Assembly: GCA_014859755.1 (NCBI GenBank)
Contig: JACUTO010000001.1
Coordinates: forward strand, 1-35,065
Direction of reading: 5' to 3'
Length of the DNA: 35,065 nt
Source of the DNA: Candidatus Bathyarchaeota archaeon
GTDB taxonomy: Archaea > Thermoproteota > Bathyarchaeia > Bathyarchaeales > Bathyarchaeaceae
Part shown: piece by piece, positions 15,110-23,991 of the stretch
Position numbering within the stretch: the first letter of the stretch is position 1
Layout: every line of letters starts with the position of its first letter
Program-made: the position numbers and the translations under genes
Notes under the pieces: generated by a model
Told to the model about the DNA's origin: nothing
Database searches by the model: none
The model's input: only the letters and a program-made list of their open reading frames with translations

Positions 15110-15951
15110 TGAGCTATGACGTTCTTCTCGAAACAAATTTGCCCTTCCCCGTTTTTAAGAGAGGGAAAGTGAGGGATGTCTATGATCTGGAGAAAAGACT
15201 GTTGATTGTTTCCACCGACAGAATCTCAGCCTTCGACGTTGTTTTGCCTAATGGCGTGCCTCATAAAGGAGAGGCGTTAAACAGGCTCTCCGTTTACTGG
15301 TTCAACCAAACAAAGAATATAATTCCAAACCACATTTTGGATGTTGTCGATCCAAGGATGGTTTTAGTTAAGAAAACTGAACCAGTTAAGATAGAGTTCG
15401 TCATACGGGGCTATCTCTACGGTTCAGCTTGGGAAAGATACAGAGAAGGAAAACCGAGCTGTGGAATTAAACTGCCTCCCGGATTAAGAGAGGCTGAAAA
15501 ACTTCCGGAACCAATTCTGACACCCACCACCAAGGCTGAGGTAGGCCATGACATAGAGATGACAAAAGATGATGTTGTCAAAAAAATTGGGAGAGACTTG
15601 GCAGAAGAAATCGAGGAAACATGCTTAAGAATCTATGAAAGAGCCTCCAAAAGAGCTGAAGCCAACGGCATAATCGTTGCCGACACCAAAGTCGAATTCG
15701 GACTTTACGATGGAGAATTACTTCTTATCGACGAATTATTCACTCCCGACTCATCTAGGTTTTGGCCCTCAGAAAAATATGAAGTTGGAAGGGATCAGTT
15801 CAGCTTTGACAAGCAATATGTAAGAGACTATCTGAACTCTCTTGATTGGAACAAGCAACCTCCGGCTCCAAGCCTGCCAGAGAATGTCATTCTTGAAACT
15901 TCCAAAAAATATGTTGAAGCCTATGAAAGATTAACTGGCAGAACATTTTGA
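15109..15951 (+). CDS. purC: Phosphoribosylaminoimidazole-succinocarboxamide (SAICAR) synthase
   Basis: The protein of 280 residues carries the SAICAR synthetase landmarks: KRGKVRDVYDL (ATP-binding loop), STDRISAFDVVLPNG, EFVIRGYLYGSAWERY, GIIVADTKVEFGL and LIDELFTPDSSRFWP (metal and substrate residues). It condenses CAIR with aspartate using ATP. It is translationally coupled to purE (TAATG) and followed after 61 bases by the PurP-like gene. The longer GVPHKGEALNRLS form is closer to the yeast/archaeal-bacterial long type than to the minimal bacterial type. Confidence 0.95.
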   Translation: MSYDVLLETNLPFPVFKRGKVRDVYDLEKRLLIVSTDRISAFDVVLPNGVPHKGEALNRLSVYWFNQTKNIIPNHILDVVDPRMVLVKKTEPVKIEFVIRGYLYGSAWERYREGKPSCGIKLPPGLREAEKLPEPILTPTTKAEVGHDIEMTKDDVVKKIGRDLAEEIEETCLRIYERASKRAEANGIIVADTKVEFGLYDGELLLIDELFTPDSSRFWPSEKYEVGRDQFSFDKQYVRDYLNSLDWNKQPPAPSLPENVILETSKKYVEAYERLTGRTF

Positions 15952-16012
15952 CACGAGGCTATTATAAAAGATTAAATATTTTCAGCTGTCCTTTGTGAGT
16001 AGAGGGATTTCG

Positions 16013-17446
16013 ATGGTTATAGAAAGAAAAGAGATGCAGGAAATCGTAAAAACCTATCAGGAACCAATAGGTCTCAACTTGGGCTCCCATTCTGCCCTAG
16101 ACGCTTGGCAAGGTCAAAGAGACCACGGCGCAAGAAGCATAATCTACGTAACGCCGCAAAGGGCTAGAATTTACCTCCAAAACCCCATGGTCGGCAGAGC
16201 CGACGAAGAAGTAGAAGATTTACCCAAGTTGGTTAAAAGAGATCTGAAGATTGTAAACGACCCGAAGGACATAGAAAAGAAAGGCAGATGGAAGAGCATC
16301 ATCCTAATTTTGGACAGTTACTCTGACATCGTTAAACATGTGGACGATCTAGTTGATTTGGAATGTTTACAGATTCCAAACAGAGCCTTCGCCGTTTACG
16401 TTGGCGGAGACGAAAACTGCAGCGTCATCGAAAACGAATTTGGGGTTCCAATTCTTGGTTCAAGAAAACTGCTAAAAATCGAGAACAGAGGAGAAATCGA
16501 AAAGGATTACTACTGGTTTGCTGAACAGGCTGGCATTCCTTGTCCAAGTTCCTACAAATATGAAGTTCATAAAAGGGGTATAAGATTCAAGGAACCCATA
16601 GACGAACCGATTCTCTTGAAAGCCGAACACGCTCATAGAGAATTCGAAAGAGAATTTATCTTTGCAGCAGATTCCAAGGACCTAGAAGAAAAAGTGGAAA
16701 GAGAAATGGAAGCGGGAAACCTAGATAGAGCATCTCTGGAAAATGCGAGGGCTGAACAAATCGTTCTAGGACCCCACGCAAACTTCAACTTCTTCTTCTC
16801 ACCCCTAGACGCAAAACAAGAATGGGGGGACACAGAAGAATGGTATGCCAAAATATACAATGTTGGCGTAAAAGACGCGAGAATCTGCTTAGCAAACCAA
16901 TTTCTGTCCATAGACGAAAGAAGAGAAACAATACTAGACGGCGTAAAACGACTGCCAATAGACGTTCAAGAAAAAATCAGAAAAGTTCCCTCCTTCGAAG
17001 TCACCGCTCACGTGCTCATGAGCCTAAGAGAATCCCTGCTCAAGGACGTACACAGATACGCCGACAAATTCTTGTTTGCAACCAGAAAACATGAACCGCC
17101 AGGCATCCTTGGCGCTTGGTGCCTCCAGACGCTTATCACATGGGACAGAATATCAAAATATGAACTGCAACCAAAAGTTAAGATTGGTTTCACCGGCGGC
17201 GCCGAACCAAAAACCGCGGTTGACTATGGTTTATACGATGTTCCAGAGGGGAAAGAAGCTTACATGCACATCCCGGTCACGCAGGATGTCGCTTTGAGGC
17301 ATGGAGGCGGAACCAACGTGCACATGGGAATAGGCTCTCAATACGCAAATGCGAAGTATCGGAAAAGGATGAGTATGGGCGACAGAATAGCCTTGGAGAT
17401 AAGGAGGGCGCTGAAACAAAAACAACTTCACGAAATAGTTACTTGA
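16013..17446 (+). CDS. purP: PurP-like FAICAR synthetase (formate-dependent), divergent ATP-grasp
   Basis: Start chosen at ATG 16013 (MVIERKEMQEIV), preceded by GAGGGA with 5-base spacing; a GTG at 15995 is possible. The N-terminal PurP domain is clear (NLGSHSALDAWQGQRDHGAR, VPILGSRKLLKIE), and the C-terminal domain has GAWCLQTL, GGGTNVHMG and SMGDRIALEIRRAL. PurP makes FAICAR from AICAR, formate and ATP. At 477 residues it is over 100 longer than the M. jannaschii enzyme (about 360). It also lacks the glycine-rich ATP loop (remembered as GARGGRGYF), showing EHAHREFEREF in its place, while the acidic-R-GGTN segment survives as QDVALRHGGGTN. It lies in a purE-purC-purP-x-purM-purL run, so a purine role is likely, but it may be a distinct PurP-related group with altered nucleotide use. 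Confidence 0.75.
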   Translation: MVIERKEMQEIVKTYQEPIGLNLGSHSALDAWQGQRDHGARSIIYVTPQRARIYLQNPMVGRADEEVEDLPKLVKRDLKIVNDPKDIEKKGRWKSIILILDSYSDIVKHVDDLVDLECLQIPNRAFAVYVGGDENCSVIENEFGVPILGSRKLLKIENRGEIEKDYYWFAEQAGIPCPSSYKYEVHKRGIRFKEPIDEPILLKAEHAHREFEREFIFAADSKDLEEKVEREMEAGNLDRASLENARAEQIVLGPHANFNFFFSPLDAKQEWGDTEEWYAKIYNVGVKDARICLANQFLSIDERRETILDGVKRLPIDVQEKIRKVPSFEVTAHVLMSLRESLLKDVHRYADKFLFATRKHEPPGILGAWCLQTLITWDRISKYELQPKVKIGFTGGAEPKTAVDYGLYDVPEGKEAYMHIPVTQDVALRHGGGTNVHMGIGSQYANAKYRKRMSMGDRIALEIRRALKQKQLHEIVT

Positions 17447-17507
17447 TCAGGTTTTTCTACTTGAAATACCATAACCTACTAGAAGACTGTTGGAGAGGAA
17501 AGGCTTG

Positions 17508-17984
17508 TTGAAAGCTCTGATTATCTATGATTCAAAAACGGGAAACACAGAGAAAATGGCTTTCATGATCGCTGAAGGAGTCAGGGAAGCAGACGGCGTT
17601 GAATGTGTTGTCAAAAGGGTTGAAGACGCCACGCTGGAAGACCTGATACAAGCACACGGCATAATCGTGGGATCTCCAACCTATTACGGATGCATGAGCG
17701 GAAAGCTAAAGGAATTTTTCGACAAATCTGTAAAGATTCATGGCAAACTGGATGGAAAGATCGGAGCCGCCTTCACTTCTTCTGGTGGAACAGCTAGCGG
17801 AGCCGAAACCACAGTCATATCTATTCTCAAGGCTATGTTAATTCACGGAATGATCATTCAAGGAGACCCCAGCGGCAAGCATTATGGAATGGCGGCTGTC
17901 GAAGCTCCGGGAGAAAAAGACGAAAAATTATGCAGAAGATTTGGACGCAGGACAGCGGAACTTATGAAAAGAATTCACCAATGA
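17508..17984 (+). CDS. Flavodoxin / WrbA-like FMN protein
   Basis: The 158-residue protein begins (start at TTG 17508) with MKALIIYDSKTGNTEKMA, whose SKTGNT is the FMN phosphate loop of flavodoxins, followed by GSPTYYGCMSGKLKEFFDK and TSSGGTASGAETT around the isoalloxazine site. A frame opens earlier, at TTG 17490, but that position overlaps the GGAGAGG that serves as the ribosome binding site. TTG 17505 is the alternative start. It resembles the WrbA/NAD(P)H:quinone-type flavodoxin-like fold. It sits between the PurP-like gene and purM, 14 bases before purM, so it is cotranscribed with purine genes, which is unusual. Its electron partner is unknown. Confidence 0.8.
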   Translation: MKALIIYDSKTGNTEKMAFMIAEGVREADGVECVVKRVEDATLEDLIQAHGIIVGSPTYYGCMSGKLKEFFDKSVKIHGKLDGKIGAAFTSSGGTASGAETTVISILKAMLIHGMIIQGDPSGKHYGMAAVEAPGEKDEKLCRRFGRRTAELMKRIHQ

Positions 17985-17997
17985 ACTGGGGAACCTT

Positions 17998-19074
17998 ATG
18001 CCAGAAGAGTTCACATACGCTGAGGCTGGCGTGGACAGAGAAGTGCGGACGAAATCTAAAGCAGCTTTGCTAGCTTTGAAAGAGACCTATAAGCTCAGCA
18101 AGTATGGAGAAGTGGTTCAACTCCCCTACGGCAACATCTTTCCAGTCGGCGACCGATACCTAGATTTCGTTATCGAAGGAATCGGAACGAAAGTTCTTTT
18201 GGCGCAACTGGCAGACAAATACGACACCATTGGAATAGACGGAGTTGCCATGGCTGTCAACGACGTGATAAGGTCTGGTGCCACACCCTTAGCCGTCGTA
18301 GACAACATCCACGCTCAAGTTTCTAATCCCTATCTGATCAAGGAGTGGATGAAAGGCATAGTGAAAGCCGTTACCGAAGCGGGATGTTTGGTGCCCGGCG
18401 GGGAAATAGGAGACGTAGCAGATGTTATAAAGGGAATAGCTGCGGGCAAGGGCTTTGACATGATTTTCGCCTGCATAGGTGAAGTGTTTGAGAAGGACAT
18501 AGTCTTTGGAAACAACATTAAGCCCGGAGACCTTGTGATTGGTTTAAAGAGTTCAGGCATCCATAGCAATGGAATATCCTTGGCGAGAAAAGTTCTCTTC
18601 AAAGAATGGGGTGGCAAATACGACCCCCACGACATTCCAGATGGTTTCAGCAGAGAAATTGTTTACGAGGTCTTAGAGCCAACGAGAATATACGTCAAAC
18701 CGATTTTGAACGCCGCTAAGGAGGTCGAGATAAAGGGAGCAGTCCACATCACAGGAGACGCCTATCTAAAGTTTGATAGGCTGATGAAGTTTTCTAAGGG
18801 AATAGGGTTCGAGTTCAACAATTTCAAACCTCAGCCAATTTTTGAGCTGATTCAGAAAACCGCCCCTGAGGTCAGAGGTGTCATCAAAGATGAAGAAATG
18901 CTGAAAACCTTCAACATGGGATGGGGCTTTGCGGTTGTTGTGAACGAAACTGATGGAGAGAGCGTAACTGAGAGTTTCCAAAAAACCGGGGTTAATGCTG
19001 AGCGAATTGGAAAGGTAACTGATTCCAGAAAAATTATTGCTTTGTATAAAGGTAAAAAAATAGAGTTAAGCTGA
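17998..19074 (+). CDS. purM: Phosphoribosylformylglycinamidine cyclo-ligase (AIR synthetase)
   Basis: This 358-residue protein has the PurM signature regions: YAEAGVDREV (start of the ATP-binding strand), VIEGIGTKVLLA, GIDGVAMAVNDVIRSGATPL (ATP/metal-binding Asp-Asn), GGEIGDVADVI and GLKSSGIHSNGISLAR. It cyclises FGAM to AIR with ATP in step 5 of purine synthesis. It follows the flavodoxin closely (14 bases) and is separated from purL by 93 AT-rich bases that probably hold a U-rich terminator and a new promoter. Its length is near the usual 340-350. Confidence 0.93.
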   Translation: MPEEFTYAEAGVDREVRTKSKAALLALKETYKLSKYGEVVQLPYGNIFPVGDRYLDFVIEGIGTKVLLAQLADKYDTIGIDGVAMAVNDVIRSGATPLAVVDNIHAQVSNPYLIKEWMKGIVKAVTEAGCLVPGGEIGDVADVIKGIAAGKGFDMIFACIGEVFEKDIVFGNNIKPGDLVIGLKSSGIHSNGISLARKVLFKEWGGKYDPHDIPDGFSREIVYEVLEPTRIYVKPILNAAKEVEIKGAVHITGDAYLKFDRLMKFSKGIGFEFNNFKPQPIFELIQKTAPEVRGVIKDEEMLKTFNMGWGFAVVVNETDGESVTESFQKTGVNAERIGKVTDSRKIIALYKGKKIELS

Positions 19075-19167
19075 TGTGTTTAAACTTTTGTTTAAATTTT
19101 TATTTCAATAAACCTTAAATTTTACTGGTTCAATACAATAACATGACAGGTCCTCTGAGGAAGTGAG
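19075..19167 (+). promoter_or_regulatory. AT-rich terminator/promoter gap before purL
   Basis: The gap contains GTTTAAACTTTTGTTTAAA and TTTTTATTTC, suited to U-rich archaeal termination of the purM transcript and also to a TATA element for purL. GAGGAAGTGAG directly precedes the purL ATG and is its ribosome binding site. Confidence 0.45.
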
Positions 19168-21549
19168 ATGAGTTCGCGTCTTTACGTCAAGAGAAAAGTG
19201 CCCTTTGAATTCACCGAGATAAACGTGTTAGAAGCAGATGACAAGCAACTACTTCAAATCAGCGACGAACTTGGAATTGGTCTGAATCTTAGGGAAATGA
19301 AGAGCATTCAAAGGCACTTTTCAGAAATGGGAAGAAATCCAACCGATGTTGAGCTTCAAAGCATCGGGCAGACATGGTCTGAGCATTGTTTTCACAAAAC
19401 CTTCAAAGGAGAAGTAGTCACACCTGAAGGAAAGCCAGTAGTAACTAACGTGTTCAAAGAGTATATAAGCAAAGTAACGAGAGAGCTGGATTTGCCTTGG
19501 TGCCTCTCTGTATTTGAAGACAACGCTGGCATCATCAATTTTGACAAGGGCTATGGAATTGCTGTTAAGGTTGAGACCCATAATCATCCTTCGGCAATAG
19601 ATCCCTTCGGAGGCGCTTCCACCGGCTTGGGCGGTGTTATTCGCGATATACTCGGGGTGTGGGCCGACCCCATAGCTTGCACAGATGTCCTATGCTTCGG
19701 CCCCTTAGATTACGATCATAACAAGCTTCCTTCCGGGACAAAGCATCCCAAAGAACTCTATAGTGGAGTTGTTGCCGGTGCGGGGCATTATGGAAACACT
19801 ATGGGAGTACCAACCGTGAACGGTGCAATATATTTTGATGAAAGCTACGTTGGCAATATTGCCGTTTTTTGTGGGTGTATAGGAATTCTTCCGATGAACA
19901 CGTTTATCAGAGATACAAAGCCTGGAGACGTTGGTGTTCTGGCTGGTGCAAGAACCGGAAGATTTGGAATCCATGGAGTTACCTTCGCTTCCGCAGAGTT
20001 GACCAAAGAAACCGCAAGAGCGTTAGAACTGGAAACTGAGAAGGGGAATCCAGCCGAAGAAGAAAAAATCAAGCGTGCCCTTATCAAAATAAGAGATCAA
20101 GGATTAGGTTCAGCCATAACTGATCTTGGTGGAGGAGGCATATCTTGTGCTGCAGGCGAAATGGCGTATAGATCTAACTGTGGAATACATGTTGAACTGG
20201 AAGAGGTACCTTTGAAACATTCTGGTATGGCTCCATGGGAGATTTACATTTCTGAATCGCAAGAAAGGATGTTTCTGTCTGTTCGAGAAAAGAATCTTAA
20301 AAAGGTTTTAGACATTTTCGAGGGCGAAGGTGTTGAAGCCACCCCGGTTGCCAAGTTTACAGACGACAAAACTCTTAAAGTAGATTACCGAGGACACACG
20401 GTTGCCAACATCGATTTGCAATTTCTGTTCAGCCCTCCAAGGGCTAGGAGAGTTGCAAAATGGACTCAGCGAAACTATGCTGAGCCAACCTTCGCTGAGC
20501 CAACGAATTTGACACAAGACCTTTTGAAAATACTTTCTTCACCAAACGTTGCAAGCAAAGAATCTGTGATACGAACGTTTAACTTCGAGGCTAAGGGAAA
20601 CACTGTTCTAAAACCACTTCAGGGAAAATATGGTGGACCAAACGACGCAGCGGTTGTCAAGCCTTTAACTGATTCTTGGAAAGGAATCGTGATTTCTTGT
20701 GGGATGAACCCAAACTACGGGAAGATCGATCCCTACTGGATGGCTGCTTCGGGTATGGATGAGGCTATTAGAAACAATGTTGCAGTCGGTGGCCGAAGGA
20801 TTTCGTTGCTTGATAATTTCACTTGGGGCAGCCCGGAAAAACCCGATAGAATGGGAGGACTAGTTAGAGCCTGTAAAGCTTGCTACGATTTCGCCAAGGC
20901 GTTTGGTACACCATTTATTTCTGGGAAAGACAGTCTCTACAATGAGTCAGTTTTAGGGCCGGTGACTCCAACCCTTCTATTCACGGCGATCGGAATTATA
21001 CCAGACGTAAGAAAAGCGGTCTCAGTGGATTTGAAAAGAGCGGGAGACTTGATTTACCTAGTGGGCCAAACCTATCCTGAGCTAGGAGGTTCAGAATACT
21101 ACAAACTGAAAGGCTTCGTAGGGATGGGAGTTCCAAAAGTTAGAACAACGCAAGCAAAAAGAATCATGAACTCGATTACTGAAGCGATAGACGCAGGATA
21201 CGTCAAGTCTTGTCACGATCTTTCTGAAGGAGGTTTAGCAGCGGCAGCGGCTGAAATGGCTCTGAGCAGCGACTACGGGATGGAACTAAATCTCGCAAAC
21301 GTCCCCGTATCCAAGAATATGAAAAGAAACGACTACATCCTTTTCTCAGAATCAAACAGCAGATTTTTAGTGGAAGTTCCAGAAAAACGTTCAGGGGATT
21401 TTGAAGCTCTAATGAAAAACAACGCCAAGTCCGCCATTGGTAAAGTCAAAAGGGAAAAATGTCTTTCCATCCGTGGGGTAGACGGCAAAAGAGTAGTTAA
21501 AGCTGGTCTAAATACGTTAAGAGAATTTTGGAAAAAGACTTTGAGGTAA
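19168..21549 (+). CDS. purL: Phosphoribosylformylglycinamidine synthase subunit PurL
   Basis: The 793-residue protein is the synthetase subunit of the multi-part FGAM synthase. It begins after the linker with IGQTWSEHCFHKTF, then VKVETHNHPSAIDPFGGAST, GGGGISCAAGEMA, ISGKDSLYNES and SCHDLSEGGLAAAAAEMAL, all typical of PurL. PurS and PurQ, needed to deliver ammonia, are not in the window and must be elsewhere. It is about 50 residues longer than B. subtilis PurL, mostly at the N-terminus. Its stop codon is 5 bases from the convergent PfkB kinase stop. Confidence 0.94.
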   Translation: MSSRLYVKRKVPFEFTEINVLEADDKQLLQISDELGIGLNLREMKSIQRHFSEMGRNPTDVELQSIGQTWSEHCFHKTFKGEVVTPEGKPVVTNVFKEYISKVTRELDLPWCLSVFEDNAGIINFDKGYGIAVKVETHNHPSAIDPFGGASTGLGGVIRDILGVWADPIACTDVLCFGPLDYDHNKLPSGTKHPKELYSGVVAGAGHYGNTMGVPTVNGAIYFDESYVGNIAVFCGCIGILPMNTFIRDTKPGDVGVLAGARTGRFGIHGVTFASAELTKETARALELETEKGNPAEEEKIKRALIKIRDQGLGSAITDLGGGGISCAAGEMAYRSNCGIHVELEEVPLKHSGMAPWEIYISESQERMFLSVREKNLKKVLDIFEGEGVEATPVAKFTDDKTLKVDYRGHTVANIDLQFLFSPPRARRVAKWTQRNYAEPTFAEPTNLTQDLLKILSSPNVASKESVIRTFNFEAKGNTVLKPLQGKYGGPNDAAVVKPLTDSWKGIVISCGMNPNYGKIDPYWMAASGMDEAIRNNVAVGGRRISLLDNFTWGSPEKPDRMGGLVRACKACYDFAKAFGTPFISGKDSLYNESVLGPVTPTLLFTAIGIIPDVRKAVSVDLKRAGDLIYLVGQTYPELGGSEYYKLKGFVGMGVPKVRTTQAKRIMNSITEAIDAGYVKSCHDLSEGGLAAAAAEMALSSDYGMELNLANVPVSKNMKRNDYILFSESNSRFLVEVPEKRSGDFEALMKNNAKSAIGKVKREKCLSIRGVDGKRVVKAGLNTLREFWKKTLR

Positions 21550-21554
21550 TATTT

Positions 21555-22466
21555 TTAGAAGAACTCCGAGATTTTAATGTCTGGAAGTCTTGGAAGTCCT
21601 GTTCTGGCGCCCATTTTTGATATGCAACGGGCTGCAACGAAATTTCCTAGTCTTCCGCATTTGTATAGGTCTCGTCTTTTGATTAAGCCGTAGAGAAAAC
21701 CGGCGCAGAAGGCGTCACCGGCACCTGTTGTGTCCACAAGTTTTTTTTCATACGGCTCAACCAAGTGTTTCTCTTTGCCATTCGTGACGTAGCATCCTCT
21801 CTCGCCGAGCTTGACTGCAACCACGCTGACACCTTCTTTTATCAATATTTTTGAAGCCCTCTCGTAATTTTTTCCCGTAAGTAGTCTAATTTCGTTTTCA
21901 TTTGGAAGCATGACAAAACTTCTCTTGATTATCGGCTTCAGGGATGTCAAGCTCTTTCTTGCGTAAAGGGTTCCAGGATCGAAACTTATTTTGACGTCAG
22001 AAAGCTGGTTTATGAGTTGTTTTTGGGCTTCGAAGGGTTTTTCTCCGACGAATGACGTTAGGTGGAGAAATTCGGTATTGGCGACATAATCCAAATTGAT
22101 CTCTTTGAATTCTAGCCAGTCGTTGACGCCTGGGTCGACATATAAGGCTCTTTCTCCCTTTCCGTCTACGTATCCCATGACGACGCCGCTTCTGCCTTTC
22201 CTCGAAATTATTATTCCGCTGGTATCGACGTTTTCTTTTCTGAAATCCTTTAGGAGGAGTTCTCCTTCGCGGTCTTCAGCGACCTTTCCAATATAACCTG
22301 TTTTTAGTCCCAGTCTAGCCAAGCCTACGATGGTGTTTGCGGCAGAACCACCGGGAGATTCTTTGAAGCCTATGACGAAGCCTTCTTCTTCCTCTCTGGC
22401 GATCATGTTTACCTTGTACAGTTTGTCTACGTTGAGGGCACCAACGCCTATAACATCGAAGGTCAT
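21555..22466 (-). CDS. PfkB-family sugar or nucleoside kinase
   Basis: The 303-residue protein has both PfkB signatures: ESPGGSAANTIVGLARLG near residue 40 and DTTGAGDAFCAGFLYG near residue 245, with the catalytic Asp in GAGD. It phosphorylates a sugar, ribosyl or nucleoside hydroxyl using ATP. Its start overlaps the ftr stop as ATGA (22463-22466), a sign of translational coupling. Archaeal PfkB kinases include ADP- and ATP-dependent phosphofructokinases, ribokinase, nucleoside kinase and ribose-1-phosphate kinase. The purine-gene context suggests a nucleoside or ribose substrate, and coupling to ftr leaves a cofactor-biosynthesis role open. The substrate cannot be settled from sequence. Confidence 0.85.
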   Translation of the reverse strand: MTFDVIGVGALNVDKLYKVNMIAREEEEGFVIGFKESPGGSAANTIVGLARLGLKTGYIGKVAEDREGELLLKDFRKENVDTSGIIISRKGRSGVVMGYVDGKGERALYVDPGVNDWLEFKEINLDYVANTEFLHLTSFVGEKPFEAQKQLINQLSDVKISFDPGTLYARKSLTSLKPIIKRSFVMLPNENEIRLLTGKNYERASKILIKEGVSVVAVKLGERGCYVTNGKEKHLVEPYEKKLVDTTGAGDAFCAGFLYGLIKRRDLYKCGRLGNFVAARCISKMGARTGLPRLPDIKISEFF

Positions 22467-23368
22467 GGGAACAACTCTCGCAGGTATATCTTGTGTCTTC
22501 CAAGTTTTCCTCCGTAATTTCCCGCTGAGATTTTAACGACTCCGTTTACATCGCCAGCGCTTTGGATACCAACCTTCATCGCTTCCTTTACTGCCTCGAT
22601 GGATGTGCCGTTGATCACAATCTCGGGGATATAATTGACGCCTTCTGGAACCTTTGACTCCTTTCCCAACTTTCCCTTTAGCGTTGGACAGTAGGGGTGG
22701 TTGGTGGTGGGACCTATCCACGGAAATTTTGTTTCGGGTTTTGAGCCGGCTGAGCATATGTCGAAGGGGGTGGTGACTCCTTCAATTTGGTGTACGGCTT
22801 TCAGCGCCTTTCTACCTGCTTCCATGACTGCTCGCTTGGTTTTGCACATGTACCAAAAGTTTGCTCCCATCACTCCCTTGGCGTAACCCAACTGACGCTC
22901 TATGAGAAAGTCAGAAACCATAATTGGGACAACAATCATGTTTCGTCCGCAAAGTTCCGCCTCCCATTCAAAACCGTCTCCGCAGTGACCAACCCTCTTC
23001 ATCATATCAATTTTTCCATCTGAGTTTGGCAAAGCGTCAAAAATGGCTGTGAAAGGCTTCACGAGTATGTCCTGCCGTATGCGGTACGAAAGTTCCACCT
23101 CTAGCTTCTTAACCGACTCGTCGAGGGGCTTACCCTCCCCGATTCCTCCCCAAAACTGTAGAATCACGCCTTTGCGTCCGTCTAGGGTTTCCTTCTCGCC
23201 TAACCACCTTTCAATGCCTCCTTCGATTCTGCCGATGACTATTGATGGTGTGGCGGTGGCGTCATGAGCTGCCCTTTTCAACACTTCTTCATCGTCAGCG
23301 GTGACGATAACTCTGGAATATAAACCGTCGAAAGCTTCTGCGTAAGTGTCTTCGATTTCAGTCTTCAT
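22463..23368 (-). CDS. ftr: Formylmethanofuran--tetrahydromethanopterin N-formyltransferase
   Basis: The 301-residue protein matches Ftr along its length: IEDTYAEAFDGLYSRVIVTA at the start, a GHCGDGFEWEAELCGR region, MGANFWYMCKTK, a TNHPYCPTLKGK segment, EIVINGTSIEAVKEAMKVG and the C-terminal ISAGNYGGKLGRHKIYLREL. It moves the formyl group from formylmethanofuran to tetrahydromethanopterin, a step of methanogenesis and of the archaeal Wood-Ljungdahl methyl branch, in the cytoplasm. Archaea without methanogenesis, including Bathyarchaeia, keep it for CO2 fixation or formyl-unit oxidation. TTATAAAATATT at 23400-23411 is a good TATA box. It is the first gene of a pair with the overlapping PfkB kinase. 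Finding it inside a purine cluster is notable, because purine formylation here appears formate-dependent (PurP). Confidence 0.92.
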   Translation of the reverse strand: MKTEIEDTYAEAFDGLYSRVIVTADDEEVLKRAAHDATATPSIVIGRIEGGIERWLGEKETLDGRKGVILQFWGGIGEGKPLDESVKKLEVELSYRIRQDILVKPFTAIFDALPNSDGKIDMMKRVGHCGDGFEWEAELCGRNMIVVPIMVSDFLIERQLGYAKGVMGANFWYMCKTKRAVMEAGRKALKAVHQIEGVTTPFDICSAGSKPETKFPWIGPTTNHPYCPTLKGKLGKESKVPEGVNYIPEIVINGTSIEAVKEAMKVGIQSAGDVNGVVKISAGNYGGKLGRHKIYLRELFP

Positions 23369-23399
23369 AGCATCACTGCTTAATAAATGAAGAGATAAG

Positions 23400-23412
23400 A
23401 ATATTTTATAAG
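23400..23412 (-). promoter_or_regulatory. TATA box of the ftr-kinase operon
   Basis: CTTATAAAATATT on the minus strand lies about 38 bases before the ftr ATG, giving a leader of 10-15 bases. The near-symmetrical sequence could also serve the plus-strand gene at 23531, which would then have a leader of about 95 bases. Confidence 0.5.
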
Positions 23413-23530
23413 TGTTTTAAGGACTGGGGTCAGCCACTTTGGCATTGGTCAGAACGCAAGAGATACCCATACCAAGTATAGAAAGTCTATTATCGACAAC
23501 ATGGCACTCAGATACTGCGGTGAATAGTTC

Positions 23531-23974
23531 ATGAACCGAAAGGCTGTCTACGTGGAAAAGGCTGCGTCACTCTTTAGGGAAGGGTACAATTGCGCCCAAA
23601 GTGTTTTGCTCACGATGCAAGACTTTTGGAACGAAAAGAAACCTTTGGAACCAAAGATTGCCTCAGCCTTTGGCGGTGGAATCGGAAGAAGAGGATCTTT
23701 GTGCGGAGCGTTAACGGGAGGAGTTATTGCAATCGGTCAAAAGTATGGAAGTAACAAACCAATTCCAGAGGAAAAGGAAAAAGCCTATTCCCTGGCACTG
23801 AAGTTTTACGATAGGTTCCAAAAAGAACTTGGTAGCGTCTCCTGTCGGGATCTTATTGGGTATGACCTGACCGACCCGAAAGAACTGAAGAAAGCATGGG
23901 ATTCGAACGTTTTCTTGCAAAAATGCGTTCACTTCGTGGAAAAGGCTGTCGACATTTTGATAGACCTTACATGA
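23531..23974 (+). CDS. C_GCAxxG_C_C family putative redox protein
   Basis: The 147-residue protein fits the C_GCAxxG_C_C redox-protein family: FREGYNCAQSVLL provides the first Cys, GGGIGRRGSLCGALTGGVIAIG carries the CGAxxG-type signature, and Cys residues in VSCRDLIGYD and FLQKCVHF complete the set. Members are thought to handle electrons or metals through these cysteines, sometimes near molybdenum or selenium genes, but no activity is established. It is a single gene between the ftr operon and the minus-strand HAD/purD operon. Confidence 0.8.
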   Translation: MNRKAVYVEKAASLFREGYNCAQSVLLTMQDFWNEKKPLEPKIASAFGGGIGRRGSLCGALTGGVIAIGQKYGSNKPIPEEKEKAYSLALKFYDRFQKELGSVSCRDLIGYDLTDPKELKKAWDSNVFLQKCVHFVEKAVDILIDLT

Positions 23975-23991
23975 TGTGTGCGGGCGTTGAA

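Noticed and set aside
19075..19167. Riboswitch or structured leader before purL
   Set aside because: The gap is too AT-rich and short, with no purine-riboswitch-like conserved core; a plain terminator and promoter explain it.
23437..23534. A 32-codon frame overlapping the start of the C_GCAxxG_C_C gene
   Set aside because: It starts at a TTG without a ribosome binding site and has no recognisable leader-peptide features; kept only as a possible leader RNA.
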